Source: Gliomastix tumulicola
Taxonomy: Eukaryota; Ascomycota; Sordariomycetes; Hypocreales; Bionectriaceae
Assembly (NCBI GenBank): GCA_001599755.1
Contig: BCHX01000008.1
Span: forward strand, 434,001-498,000
Length of the DNA stretch: 64,000 bases
Reading direction: 5' to 3'
The notes beneath the pieces were generated by a model that was given only the letters and a program-made list of their open reading frames with translations, searched no databases and was not told the DNA's origin. Positions 31,041-41,962 of this stretch are shown here, in pieces (the first letter of the stretch is position 1; every line of letters begins with the position of its first letter). A program made the translations under genes and the position numbers.

Positions 31041-34000
31041 ATGTTTGACAAACCCTTCATTGACTTTTCCACGGGCCCGGGGCGACTGGACCTGCGCTCG
31101 GCCCCCATCATCGTGGATCCAGACGACTACAAGTGCGTCCACTTGGCGGTAGAGAATCTATCTCGCGACCTGGAAACCGTGACCGGCCACCCCTCGCCAG
31201 TCCGGACACGTGCAAGCCAAGAGTGTCCCGTGGACATTGCAATTGTGGTCGGAACCGTCGAAAAGTCGAGCCTCGTTCGGGAACTGGCAGACAGCGACGC
31301 AGCAAGCCAGACGATCGGCCGACTTGGAGGCAAATGGGAAAGCTTCTGTACGAGCCTCCAGCCATCGCCGTGGCCTTTCGCCAGATCCATACTGGCACTC
31401 GTGGGGAGCGACCGACGGGGCACCGTCTTTGGAGTGTACACGTTGTCAGAGCAGATAGGCGTTTCACCGTAAGTACTTATGGAAAGAAACACCTTACGGG
31501 GTCCCCCTCAAGCCCACGGCTGATGGTACTGGATAATTCTTCAGATGGTACTGGTGGGCCGACGTGCCTGTTCAGCCCAGGGAGCACGTCTTCGCGCTGC
31601 CCATCACCACACACCATGGTGAGCCCAGCGTCAAGTACCGCGGACTCTTTATCAATGACGAAGCGCCAGCCCTAACCGACTGGGTACACGAGAAGATCGG
31701 TGGCTCGTACAATGCCGACTTTTACAGGAAGTTCTTTGAGCTTCTCCTCAGAATGAAGGTCAGCGCCCAGTATAGCTAGCTCCTAGTTACCACGCTCATT
31801 CAGCCAACAACCCTGGCAGCTAAGCAAAGGAAATCAAAGAAAAAGCTCTGACGTGAACTTACCGTAGGCGAATTTCTTTTGGCCCGCCATGTGGTCTGGG
31901 TTCCCGGAGCCTGGGAGCAGCTTTTTCGCCGACGACCCCAACAACATGTCGATCGCAGACGAGTACGGTATCGTTGTGTCTACCTCGCATCACGAACCTA
32001 TGCAGAGGTCGACGACCGAGTGGCGCCGCCACGGCACTGGCCCCTGGGCCTGGGAACCGAACAAGGACGCCATCACCGAATTCTTCGAGGCCGGAGCCCA
32101 CCGTTCCCGCTCCTATGAGTGCATCTACACGTTGGGCATGAGGGGGGAGGGGGATGGCAGCATCGAGTCGAACCACCCAAAGAAGACACTGGGCGAAGTC
32201 ATTAACGTGCAGAGAGACATTCTCCAGAGAAGCCATGGAAGCGAGGATGGTGTACCGCGTAAGTGCAAGGGAACCCATCTTTGAGCCATATCCAACGAGG
32301 GAAAGTTAATATAGTAGTTTACTGACGGTCCCTCGCACATTGACTAGAGGTTATGGCCCTCTACAAGGAAGTCCAGGAATACTATGAAGACGGCCTGCAG
32401 GTCCCGGACGACGTCACCTTGCTTTTTGCGGACGATAACTTTGGCAATGTTCGACGCCACCCTACTGCGAAAGAAAGAGCGCGGCGCGGAGGCATCGGGG
32501 TACGTACATATTCATGCCTTCTTTGTTGCCTTCTGAAGCTAGTTGCACTAACGGAGAAGAGAAATAGCTGTATTATCACCTTGAGTACGTCGGGTCTCCC
32601 AGAAGCTACAAGTGGTTAAATACAAACTCTCTAGTAAGTACTAATTGTCGGACACATGCTCGGCTGTCCCGCTGGTATGTATGAATGCTTGACTCACCGC
32701 TGGGTGGAAAACAGGGCAAAGTGCAGCAGCAGCTTCAGAACGCATACGAGAACGGTGTCACGCAAATATGGATATTCAACGTAGGCGACATCAAGCCCGT
32801 CGAGACCGCCTCCACGTTCGCCCTGGCCCTCGCATGGGACATCTCGAGTGTTGGCCGGACCACTCTGGACGAGTTCTTCCGAGCCTATGCTACGCGGGAG
32901 CTCGGGCTGGCCGTCGGAGACGAGGTGTCACAGTTACTTCTAGGCCTGGACAGACTGTTGGCACTCCGGCGACACGAACACATCGAGGCGGACACGTTGT
33001 CCGTGCTCAACTACCGAGAAGCGGAGACCGTTGTCAAGCGTTACGAGGAGTTGCAGTCGCGCGCTGAGACGTTGTTCGACGAAATACCTCCAGAGAGCAA
33101 GGCCACATTCTTCCAGCTTGTCCTGCACCCGATCAAGGCATCGCGAATCTATACGGAGCTGCGAGTCACCCAGGCCAGGAATCATCTCTACGCCGTTCAG
33201 CGGCGCAACACCGCCAATGTTCTCGCCAAGCGCGTGCTGTCTCTCTTTGAAGACGACTGGAAGCTGTCGCAGCAATTCCACAATAACCCCTGGTCCAAAG
33301 ACAAGTGGAATCACATGATGAAGCAACCCCGATACGGCTATGTGGAGGGGCTCTGGCGTGCCCCGTCGCGCGACATGATCACCGGTCTCAGCTTTGTTCA
33401 ACGTCACCAAGATTCAAATCGAATCGCGGGCCAGATGGGCGTCGCCGTGGAAGCGCACGAGGGCATCCGGCCGGGCCTGATCAACGAAGAGAGCGACAGG
33501 ACGCATCCATCCCGTGGCGACCTTGTGCCCGGCCTAACGCTTCCGACGTTGAGTCCCTACGGCGGCGCGCGGGCGCAGGGTCGCTATTTTGAAATCTTCA
33601 CCCGAGGCACAACCAGCATTCACTGGAAGGCCGTTTGTTCCGCGCCCTGGATCACGCTGAGTCCTCCCTCCGGGTGCTTGCTTCCCGACGACGAGCTGGA
33701 TCAGCGCGTGGAGATTTCCGTCTTGTGGAGCAGCGTGCCTTCTGAGCTGCGAGATGTCGTGACCATCGACATACGATCCGATGAAGGTGACTTTGAGCAA
33801 GTCCATCTGCCCATTTACCACTTCCAACCCCCGCCGGGCTTCACTGGCTTGATCGAGTCTGACGGCGTGGTGTCATGGGCGCCTGCGGCGTTCCCACTCA
33901 GCAAGAAGCAGGAAAAGGACTACCATGTGTACCCTTTCGTTGGCAGAGAGTCTGCGGGCGCCATTGGCCTTTCCAGCGCCCTGGTAGCAGACCCGACATG

Positions 34001-34388
34001 GCTCGCCTACCAAGTCTTCCTGACTTCAGATAAACCCGCAGTCACCCTCACACTCTATTTCACAATGGTGCTCGAGACCGATCCGGAGACAAGCCACAGC
34101 TACGACATTCTCATCGGCGACACTGGGCAATGCGGGGTGCCTCTCTTGGACATTCCAGTCAGGGGTGACTTGCCCATTGGCTGGAGCGAGGCTGTGCAGG
34201 ACGGAGTTTGGCAGCGACGACATGTTTTCAGAGGAGGAATCGCGAGGGGTACCAACCAGATTCGGTATAGGCCGCGCACGCCTGGATTGCTCCTCGAGAA
34301 GATTGTCGTCGATCTTGGCGGTGTGCGGGCGAGCTATCTAGGGCCTCCCCAGAGCTCGTATTTGCCATCGGTCGTCACGGCTGCGTGA
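31041..34388 (+). CDS. GH115 xylan alpha-1,2-glucuronidase
   Basis: Six exons at 31041-31468, 31545-31758, 31868-32258, 32348-32499, 32568-32633 and 32715-34388 encode 974 residues; every junction is GT-AG and keeps the frame. The N-terminal beta/alpha domain (SILALVGSDRRGTVFGVYTLSEQIGVSP) is followed by the catalytic barrel with KYRGLFINDEAPALTDW, LLLRMKANFFWPAMW, TSHHEPMQRSTTEW, LLFADDNFGNVRR and a GVTQIWIFNVGDIKP segment, all GH115 hallmarks. A helical domain and a C-terminal beta-sandwich (from about residue 800) complete the usual family length. The enzyme removes (4-O-methyl-)glucuronic acid from xylan. There is no signal peptide in this model, although related fungal enzymes are often secreted. 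It may act inside the cell, or an upstream exon may be missed. Neighbouring CAZyme and transporter genes support a role in hemicellulose use. Confidence 0.9.
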
Positions 34389-34918
34389 AGCTACTAGTTA
34401 CTACCAGAAATTGAAGGGGATAAGCAGCATCTGACTTTCAAGCCAATCTAACCGAGGGGAAAGAGAGAAAAGGGGAAAGTTTGTGAGGTTAAGCAATGCT
34501 GCAAAATGGTGAGAAGAAAAGCAGTGATCTGGTTGGAGGGCATCGAAGTTGCGGGGCAGAAAGAGAACTATTACCTACTGCACTTCGTCCACCGACGTCA
34601 GTGGTGCGTCTGCTGCCCGGTTGAAGCTGAGAGGCCCCAATTTTCCCCCCATTTCTAGCACCTGCACAGTCGTTTCTTGCACCCTTGCAAGCAGGGTTTC
34701 ATTGGTTAAATAGGGGCTCCCCTCCTAGACCCAAATCCGCACTCTTTCCAATCCTCCAACCCGGTCGCTCCGCAACGCGCGCTTCTCCTTCAAGCACCGT
34801 GTTCGGTATTTGGGCAAGTTCGCCCGCGCCTCAGGAGCCCTGATCCCCCCAACTTCAACTTGCGTTGCTGACCGTCGCCCTCGCGTCCTCGCATGTGCGG
34901 GAGGGAGGCAAAGTGGCC
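34389..34918. promoter_or_regulatory. Promoter region of the C2H2 regulator
   Basis: Paired stress-response-type cores AGGGG and CCCCT lie at 34712-34723, separated by CT. An inverted CCAAT (ATTGG) and a TTAAATA box lie just upstream at 34701-34711. Factor binding is not shown. Confidence 0.4.
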
Positions 34919-35011
34919 ATGAACAGCCACGGTCGCAGGCTGCAATGCTCCCTCTGTCAGCGGCTCTTCAAGCGAGCGGAGCACTTGGCAAGGCATGAAC
35001 GCTCGCGTATG

Positions 35012-35062
<51 letters not shown>

Positions 35063-37597
35063 TCACTCTCTTGTCGTTGCTTCCTGTTCTTCTTTTGGAG
35101 AGGCATCATCCCATGCTGACTCGGGCCCTTGAGCATAGATCGCAACGAGAAGCCTTTCTCATGCCGACACTGCGGTATGACTTTCACGAGGAAGGATTCT
35201 GTCAAAACCCACATCAATCGCCATCATAAGGACGTCATCGCGGATAATCACGAATCAGAACACGAACAATGGTCACTCGGACCTCGGATCCCGCTGGCGG
35301 ACACAGATTTCAATCTGAATCCGCAGCAGCCGCCGCAGCCGCAGCAACAGCAAATAGCATTGCTCTGCCAGTCAACAGACAACGGGCCAGCCTTGACTCA
35401 AGACGCCCCGCCTCCCCCGTACTACGACGATGTCGACTTCGGCCTCTTGTCGGATTTCGTGCCGGGGCTTGACATCACCCCGGAGGGAGACGGCGCTTGG
35501 AATATGGGCTGGTACCGTGGCACTCCCGCTAGCAATGAAACCGTTCCGCCAGAGCTGGCATCGTCTTGGGGAGCGCAGAGATCAGACGCAGCGGCTGCCC
35601 CAGATCGACTAGCAGGGCATACAGGATTGGGCGTGTCCGAGGTAAAGATGCAGGAGATCGCATCGGAAATGTCTTATCTGGGGCTACCGGTGAGTTGAGC
35701 CATGTCCTCTCCTTGGCGATGTTATGAATAGTACGGGGTTCTTGCTGATGGAAGAGGGGATAATTAGGGCGAGTCGGAACCTGCGCAGGGGCCGCCTCCG
35801 CCTACTTGTCTGTCGCTTCGAAGATACGTCACCGCATTTTTTGAGGTCTTCCTGACCAGTCGACCATTCATACACGGACCTACCTGGTCAGCAGAAGAGC
35901 AGCACCCAGCCATGCTACTTGCTTTAAGCGCTGTCGGCGCCGGCGTGTCAGGTAGACAGTCCGTGAGCTTCAATCTGCATCGTGCCGCACAGCGCAGCCT
36001 TTGGAGGCTTGTGGGTCTCTCTCTCTCTCTCCTCTCCTTTCTTTCTGTCTGCCGCCCAGCTAACCTGAGCACTTGTGTCCCGGATGCCCAGCTTCACTCG
36101 TGCAGATTCGATATGGAAGGCCAGCCCATCTGGGTCAGTCAAGCCCTGCTCCTCGTCATGATGTTCGGGGTGTACAGCGGAAGGGAAGTGGTCATCAAGG
36201 AATCTCTCTCATTCCACTCCATTCTGGCTACAGTGAGTACCTCTGTGCAGAGCTGTCCCCCCCTCCCCCCGGATTGCGAGCACTAACAGTGGTGGCATCT
36301 AACAGGCAGTTCGTTGCGTGAGAACCACCGATACACAGAAAGACTTGGAGACAGACGCGGACCGTGACAACCTCGACAACTCATGGCAAGCGTGGGCCTA
36401 CAGAGAGACCATCATTCGGTGAGTATCCCAACTTTCCGAACCGGACTGGTTGCTATTGCGGCCCAGCCCGCCGACTAGGGTCGCATAGCCTCAAGACACA
36501 CATGGCTAAAGCCTCTCCAATCCCGCAGCACAAAGTTTGCAGTCTACATCTTCTTCTCTGAACTCAACCTAGTCTTCAACATCCCACACCTGATCCCCGT
36601 GTCGGAATTCGAGAGTCAGCTACCAGGCAGCGAGGAGGAGTGGCATGTTAATAGGGAGTCATGGGCACATCATCGGGCGCGGGAGATACCAGATTTAGGC
36701 ACCCTATCGCAGGTGATGGCTCGTCTCACCTCGACAGAGCCAGATGTGCAGCCCGTGGGTCTCAGTCCCTTTGGGGCTCTGGCCGTTCTGCATGTCATTC
36801 TCCAGGAGATGTGGCACCAATCTCAACACCATCGGGGGTTACCACCCGATGACCTTGTGCGCTTTGAACAGATGCTACAGAGGCTCGAAGCTATGTCCAA
36901 GAGGAGCTTGCAGCAGTCGTCGTTGACAAATGTGAGCCTGCCTCGCACGCTTGAGCTCGACGCCAAGGCCGTGTTGGAGACAGCGTACTTTCACCTCTAC
37001 GCAGAGCATTGCGCCATAAGCATGGACCGTATGTTCTACTGCGAGTCCGACACCCGCGTGTCGGCGGTCACGAGCCTTGCCCGGGACTTGTCGAAAGGAT
37101 CGACAAATTCGAGAGCCGGCTTCCGCTGCATTCAGCTGCTGATCATGATGGTGAACTCCGGTGTGGTCTGGACCAAGAAGATTATGACGGGAGTGCCGAG
37201 CTTACAATTCCACGTCGTCGCCTCCTTCCGGTGTTGTAAGTGATCTATCTGCCTTCATAGACTGTTTCGCGTGCCCCGTCGTCGACATGTCCTCAGAGGC
37301 TCTGCACATCGTCCCGACTACTAGTAGCTGACCATTCCATGCGGACAAGGCCTGTACCTCCATCAGTGGATCAAAACCAGCGCTGCGGACGCTCTCAACC
37401 GCACACCAGAAGATGAGCGCCTGCTGAGAGTAACAGAAGCGACGCTCGGGGAGCTCGAGACGGGCCAGCAGTGCCCGGACAACGCCCTGCACGCCCAAGT
37501 CCTGTACGCCTGGTGCTCCCTGTTTTCGAGTTGTACGACGGGTGTCGCTCCTATTCTTACGAGTGCAGCCTCTCGATACACGGATGGATTGGAGTAG
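34919..37597 (+). CDS. C2H2 zinc-finger transcription factor with Fungal_trans domain
   Basis: Seven exons at 34919-35006, 35139-35689, 35768-36010, 36092-36232, 36306-36418, 36529-37235 and 37350-37597 give 696 residues. Two classical zinc fingers open the protein: Cys10, Cys13, His26, His30 and Cys38, Cys41, His54, His58. The codon of His30 is split by intron 1. A Gln/Pro-rich linker (QQPPQPQQQQ) follows, then a fungal-specific transcription factor domain with FEVFLTSRPFIHGPTW, SAVGAGVS, SQALLLVMMFGVYSG and KFAVYIFFSELNLVFNIPHL. Such tandem-finger regulators act in the nucleus, and several control carbon or secondary metabolism. It follows the GH115 gene in the same direction and may regulate the local carbohydrate block, though this is only proximity. 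Introns 1 and 3 are CT-rich. Confidence 0.88.
35012..35069 (+). repeat. Intronic (CT)n microsatellite in the C2H2 gene
   Basis: A run of about 55 nt of nearly pure CT in the sense strand fills intron 1, between the two zinc-finger exons. Confidence 0.9.
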
Positions 37598-38886
37598 CGA
37601 TAAATAAACAGCACGCAGGGTTTGAGACCCCTCTCTCTCTTGCCTCTGTACAGAAGAGTAGTAACGCAAGATGCCGTATGCAATCAACCCCGGGCGTTAT
37701 TGAACTGGGGCGCGGTCCGGATGTCTTCTCTTCCAATTCCGGCCTTCGTAAAAGCCCGGATCCCCTCGCCCCCCCAACAGAGGATGTGAGTGTAAGCGAC
37801 CCCAGCTGGCATGTGATCACTCAGTGACCCCCGTGGGCTCATCCTGACTCCATTCGGGGCAGGCATTCGTTGTTCTTCCCCGTCCGCCGGATGGGATGTT
37901 TCGAGGATCTGGGGGTACTGACGGCATGAAACACAACCAGAGCCAGCCAGCGTCTGTCGCCATAGCGGGGTAGAATGATTCATTCCTCAGATGCGCTGAG
38001 GAACAACTAGGTATTACATTACATAAAGCTACCCCATCACGCCACTTACCCCGTTACCCCGTCACTCACACTCTCCCCTCTTCTTTAATCGCTTGGACAT
38101 TCTTCCTACATGCTCATTGGTGCGCGTGCGATCTAGTTATTATCAGAACCTCGCCCCATCTGAGGATACGAGGTAGCCTAGAGATGGTGACGCTGCTATG
38201 GCTTTGCCGTTTTGGCACTCTTTCACTCCCTAAAGGGTAACTGCGCTGCGTGGTGAAGCGGTCAACTTGTAGATCAGTCATCATTCCTACTTCTCCAAAA
38301 CCAACCCTCGTGCAGTATTGGGATACAAGGATGGACCAGCTTGAAGTAGAGATGCACAGTTCGCTCTAGAGCCGGAGCAGCAGGCAGGCCATCGTCCGTC
38401 CCGTTAGGTGTCCCAAATTGGTGAGCTAGCCGAAGTATCTGGGCTCACCATGTCTGCCCGGGGTTCTGTTGCGTTCTTCACGATGGTGTTCTGACGGGTG
38501 AGCATCCTGAAATGCGCTATCCTCTACGAGACCCCCCGGAGAGAGACATGAAGGCAGAAGGTGTTTCCATGTCGCGATCCCCAGACAAAAAGTATCCTCT
38601 CTATGCAAGCTCTGGTGCAGGATCTGTGCCACAGTTGAGGAAACGGCTCCTTTGCGCCTTTCGCAGGCGTCTGACAAAGCTCCCCAACTGTCTTTGCCAG
38701 GTGTATAGGAGCCGGGCAGAAGCTTCATAATCACTGCGCAAGTTTCTAGCCTATCTTGACTCGCTAAAAATTCTAATAGCTGTGAACGTTGTTTGTATAG
38801 TCGACAAATAGTCTTAGATTAGTATAGACGGTGAGCTATTATGTAAGGCGACAAGACTGCTACCTGCCTCACCCTCAATATTTGCG
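37598..38886. other. Intergenic region with TACCCC motif cluster
   Basis: No gene is supported in this 1.3 kb. Three TACCCC motifs cluster at 38025-38060, in a segment similar to one near 18160-18195. Short open frames on the minus strand near 38426-38734 lack coding character. Confidence 0.5.
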
Positions 38887-39554
38887 TCAAATGGCCGGGA
38901 TGATGAGGCGATCCACGTCTGGTCCCCATCCGCCATCATCCGACCTTGCAATCGAAATGGCGTTGGACCCCTGACGGAGGTTGACATGAACGGCACTGCT
39001 ACCCACCGTATCCCAGTTATGAGCCGTAGAAAGAAAAGCCGCGGGATAGGCCTCGCCATTCACCCAAACATTGGCGAGCCGCTGGCTGGAGTCGCCGTTG
39101 ATGTACTTGACGATCAGAGTCGCCTTGTCCGACGTTCCCGATTCCACAGCAAATGTTGCCTCTCCGTCTTCGGCACCGCCAATATAGCCGGCGCCTCGCG
39201 ATCCACTGCACTGCGAGCAGCTGATCACGACACTGCCCTTTTCCAGCTCAGCGTCCTCGCCCCCCCGGGTAGTCGTGCCGATATTGTCGTGCCAGCTACC
39301 GGCCGCGACGTCCAGAGTCCAGCCTTCGTGCCAGTCAAGGCTTACATCTGTACCGTCGAACTCCACAGTTCTCTATTCGCGGTCTGATAGGAGCGGTTGA
39401 GGTAGCGCTTGGAGGGTGGCCAAGCCTCAGGCTGGTCGCAGAGCATTCCCATGAGGGATGAGGAGTGCGTGATTCCTGTTTCACCGCTGCCGCTTAGCTT
39501 CACCCCAGGTTGATACCCCAGATTATAGTCTCGATCCAGGAACCAACCCGCCAC
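38887..39554 (-). pseudogene. C-terminal remnant of a secreted carbohydrate-active enzyme with CBM35/CBM6-like domain
   Basis: Two overlapping minus-strand frames join into one protein fragment. The upstream part reads DRDYNLGYQPGVKLSGSGE and EAWPPSKRYLNRSYQTANREL. A frameshift near 39355-39366 then leads to TVEFDGTDVSLDWHEGWTLD in another frame. The last 120 residues look like a carbohydrate-binding beta-sandwich: ATFAVESGTSDKATLIVKY, ANVWVNGE, VHVNLRQGSNAISIARSDDG, ending DVDRLIIPAI. No start codon, signal peptide or catalytic domain is found upstream. I read this as the tail of a larger enzyme that lost its 5' part. The family of the missing catalytic domain cannot be named. A single sequencing error could explain the frameshift but not the missing front. 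Confidence 0.6.
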
Positions 39555-39869
39555 TTGACTAGCTATGGACAGTCGAGGGCTAGCGGGGTAGGAAGAACTC
39601 CTTTTCTGCTGCGACCCTCTGCCCCGTTACCCCAGGGACCGCAGTCGAGCCTTGATTGACCTACCTTGAACAAGGCGGTCGTGCGTCGTTCTTCCACCAC
39701 ATACTCCGTAGAGCTGCCGCAAAATGCCGATCAGCAGTCAGAGAAGGGCGACTCGGCACCGTCCTCACACCCGAGTGCGAAACTACACCGGACGGCTCTA
39801 TGGGGATTGGAGCAATTAGCATGATATCATTCCAACCACTACCTACTTGGCCGACTGTAGGGCTCATCG
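39555..39869. other. Short gap between CAZyme remnant and ankyrin gene
   Basis: This 315-bp stretch holds the 3' flank of the ankyrin gene. It may also contain decayed sequence of the neighbouring remnant, but nothing alignable is seen. Confidence 0.4.
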
Positions 39870-41687
39870 TTACCTCCAATCCTTTCCTTTAGCTACTGGA
39901 GCACACCCTTTTTTGGTTGCCTCTTGCACTCTCCCGAATATCAAATATGATTCATGGGCGAGATCCCAAGGGGTCTTCCCATCGCTATCCTTGGCCTCGT
40001 CATCCGCTCCCCCAAACTCCCTCAGAACCCTTGCCACACCAGCAGCTCCATGCTCAGCTGCAAAATGAAGAGGCGACCTGTTGTGTGCGACGTGGTCGTC
40101 ACTGTCTGAGGGTGGCGTCTCGCTCAAACTGCGTAATAATTGGCCGTATCGTCCTCCCCAAACATCATCGCCCATATCGTTCAGCGGTTCTAAGGAAGGG
40201 ACCGAGGCAGGGCTTTGGATAGGAGGCAGCTCGGAGTGTCCAAAGAACAGCTCCCTTGCAAGGGTGGCGGCGCTATCACCACCTTCATACTCCCGAGATC
40301 CAGTCTTTTGTCCCCTCCAGCCGCCTTCATCATCGTCACCGATTTCCTCGAGTTCTTGTTCGCCAAGGTCCTGGTGGCCACCGATGAGATGAAGGACAGT
40401 CAATCCCTCAGCGGTAACAGCCCTAGCATCGGCTCCATGAGCAATCAGGACCCGTACGGTCTTCACAGCCTCAGTCTCGGATTTCGTGACGCGACTATTT
40501 GGCGCAAGGGCGCAGTGAAGAGGGGTCCAGGAATTGTTGTTAGTGGCATTGACATCGAATTTGCCAGACGAGACCAGGAACTCTACAGTCTCATGCTTGC
40601 CCCCAGCTGCGGCGAAATGAAGCAGCGTCTCGCCGTACTGATTTGTCGACAAGAGGTGCTCGTCATCGGCCGGCAGATAGTGGCGAGTGAATGTGGCAGT
40701 GTCGGCCATCTCCGCAGCCCAGTGTGATGGTGTATCTCCTTCATCGTTTCTGGTGGTGATGGAGGCGCCCTTTTCGCGCAAGACACGGATACCCAATTCA
40801 TGCATCTCCTCTCCGTCCTTCTTCCTTATCTCGTATGTGTCCTTCGGGGAAGCAAGCAGGTGCAGAGGCGTATGGCCGTGCTCGAACCGCGTGTTTGGGT
40901 CTGCACCTCTGTCAAGGAGTGCCCTCAGCGCTCCTTGCATCTCGAGCCCATCAAGTGTCTGGTGAAGCAGAGGAGCGCCGTGTTCGGGCAGCTGTACATC
41001 AATGCCAGTCTCGTCAAGAAGCCGGGTGACAAGACGGTAATGCTTATCCCAGTCGGTGTCGTGGTACACAACCCCGCTCCTTTCCTCATCGCTGCGTAGA
41101 TATTTGGCCTTCATAGCTTGGTGCAAAGCTTTGGTAAACGTCGCCTTGTTCTTCCAAGATGACCGCGTCTTTTTGAGAAGTAATTCGACGACATCTACCT
41201 CCCATCTACCAACGGCAGCGAAGAAGGTCCCTTCGATCGCTTCATCACTGCAGCAGTCAAACGTATCGAGAAACTCGGCGACAATGGCGACATGCCCGTG
41301 AGCGGCGGCAGTAAACAGGGCTTGCTGCGTCAGCTCGGATTCGCTGTGCTGCTGGATAGTAATCCCGGTAGGCGATATAACCTTGAGTCGTGCCAGCAGA
41401 AGCCGGACGGTCTCCAGGCTTCCGTGCGCGGCGGCAAGACCCAGCGTGGACAGATATACATTGCCAAAGGTTTCGTCGCCAAGGGGACTGGCGCCGGCAT
41501 CAAGGAGAATCTGAATAGCCTCTGGGCTGTCACGACGAATAGCGACGGCGAGGGCAGTGCCTGAGAAGGAGTGAACGTTTGCGAGGGAGGGTGACTCGGC
41601 GAGCAGTGTTTTCAGAGCGTCATGTTCGTTATTGCGTATGTGGGAGAATATTTTTAATCGAGCTTCAGGGTCTGATTGCTCCATCAT
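39870..41687 (-). CDS. Ankyrin-repeat protein
   Basis: A single-exon protein of 605 residues from the ATG at 41687. Ankyrin repeats run through most of its length, for example TALAVAIRRDSPEAIQILLD, HGHTPLHLLASPKDT, ETLLHFAAAGGKHETVEFLV, WTPLHCALAPNSRVT and RSPLHFAAEHGAAGVARVLR near the C-terminus. I count roughly ten, several degenerate, with an acidic linker (about 455-475). There is no catalytic, membrane or nuclear-effector domain. Ankyrin repeats bind other proteins, so this is probably a cytosolic scaffold; its partner cannot be inferred. It begins 275 bp from the end of the LysM gene of cassette 2, on the same strand. Confidence 0.88.
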   Translation of the reverse strand: MMEQSDPEARLKIFSHIRNNEHDALKTLLAESPSLANVHSFSGTALAVAIRRDSPEAIQILLDAGASPLGDETFGNVYLSTLGLAAAHGSLETVRLLLARLKVISPTGITIQQHSESELTQQALFTAAAHGHVAIVAEFLDTFDCCSDEAIEGTFFAAVGRWEVDVVELLLKKTRSSWKNKATFTKALHQAMKAKYLRSDEERSGVVYHDTDWDKHYRLVTRLLDETGIDVQLPEHGAPLLHQTLDGLEMQGALRALLDRGADPNTRFEHGHTPLHLLASPKDTYEIRKKDGEEMHELGIRVLREKGASITTRNDEGDTPSHWAAEMADTATFTRHYLPADDEHLLSTNQYGETLLHFAAAGGKHETVEFLVSSGKFDVNATNNNSWTPLHCALAPNSRVTKSETEAVKTVRVLIAHGADARAVTAEGLTVLHLIGGHQDLGEQELEEIGDDDEGGWRGQKTGSREYEGGDSAATLARELFFGHSELPPIQSPASVPSLEPLNDMGDDVWGGRYGQLLRSLSETPPSDSDDHVAHNRSPLHFAAEHGAAGVARVLREFGGADDEAKDSDGKTPWDLAHESYLIFGRVQEATKKGCAPVAKGKDWR

Positions 41688-41962
41688 GGTGAATTATGAG
41701 TGTGTGCTGCAAGATGAAAGGAAGCAATGTTACGAAGGGGGTCAAACGAGAGGGGGGAGGGGGGCGGGGTTCTTATATACACATACGCCCCCTCCTCAGC
41801 TTAGTAACACGTCTTACTGACCCCGGGATCAGGTTCCTCATATCCATATATAAATTCTCTACTACCAAAAGTCTAGTTACTATCAGCAAGCGCTAAGAAG
41901 CGTCTTGGCCCCTGCTATAACAACGTCCGTCTCACCACATTTCACAAAGCTCAGCTAGCACA

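Noticed and set aside
34712..34723. Paired AGGGG/CCCCT as a firm stress-response site
   Set aside because: The cores match Msn2-type sites but occur often by chance; listed only as a low-confidence promoter note.
38426..38734. Minus-strand frame of about 100 codons in an intergenic region
   Set aside because: No homology-like pattern, poor composition and no splice or start support.
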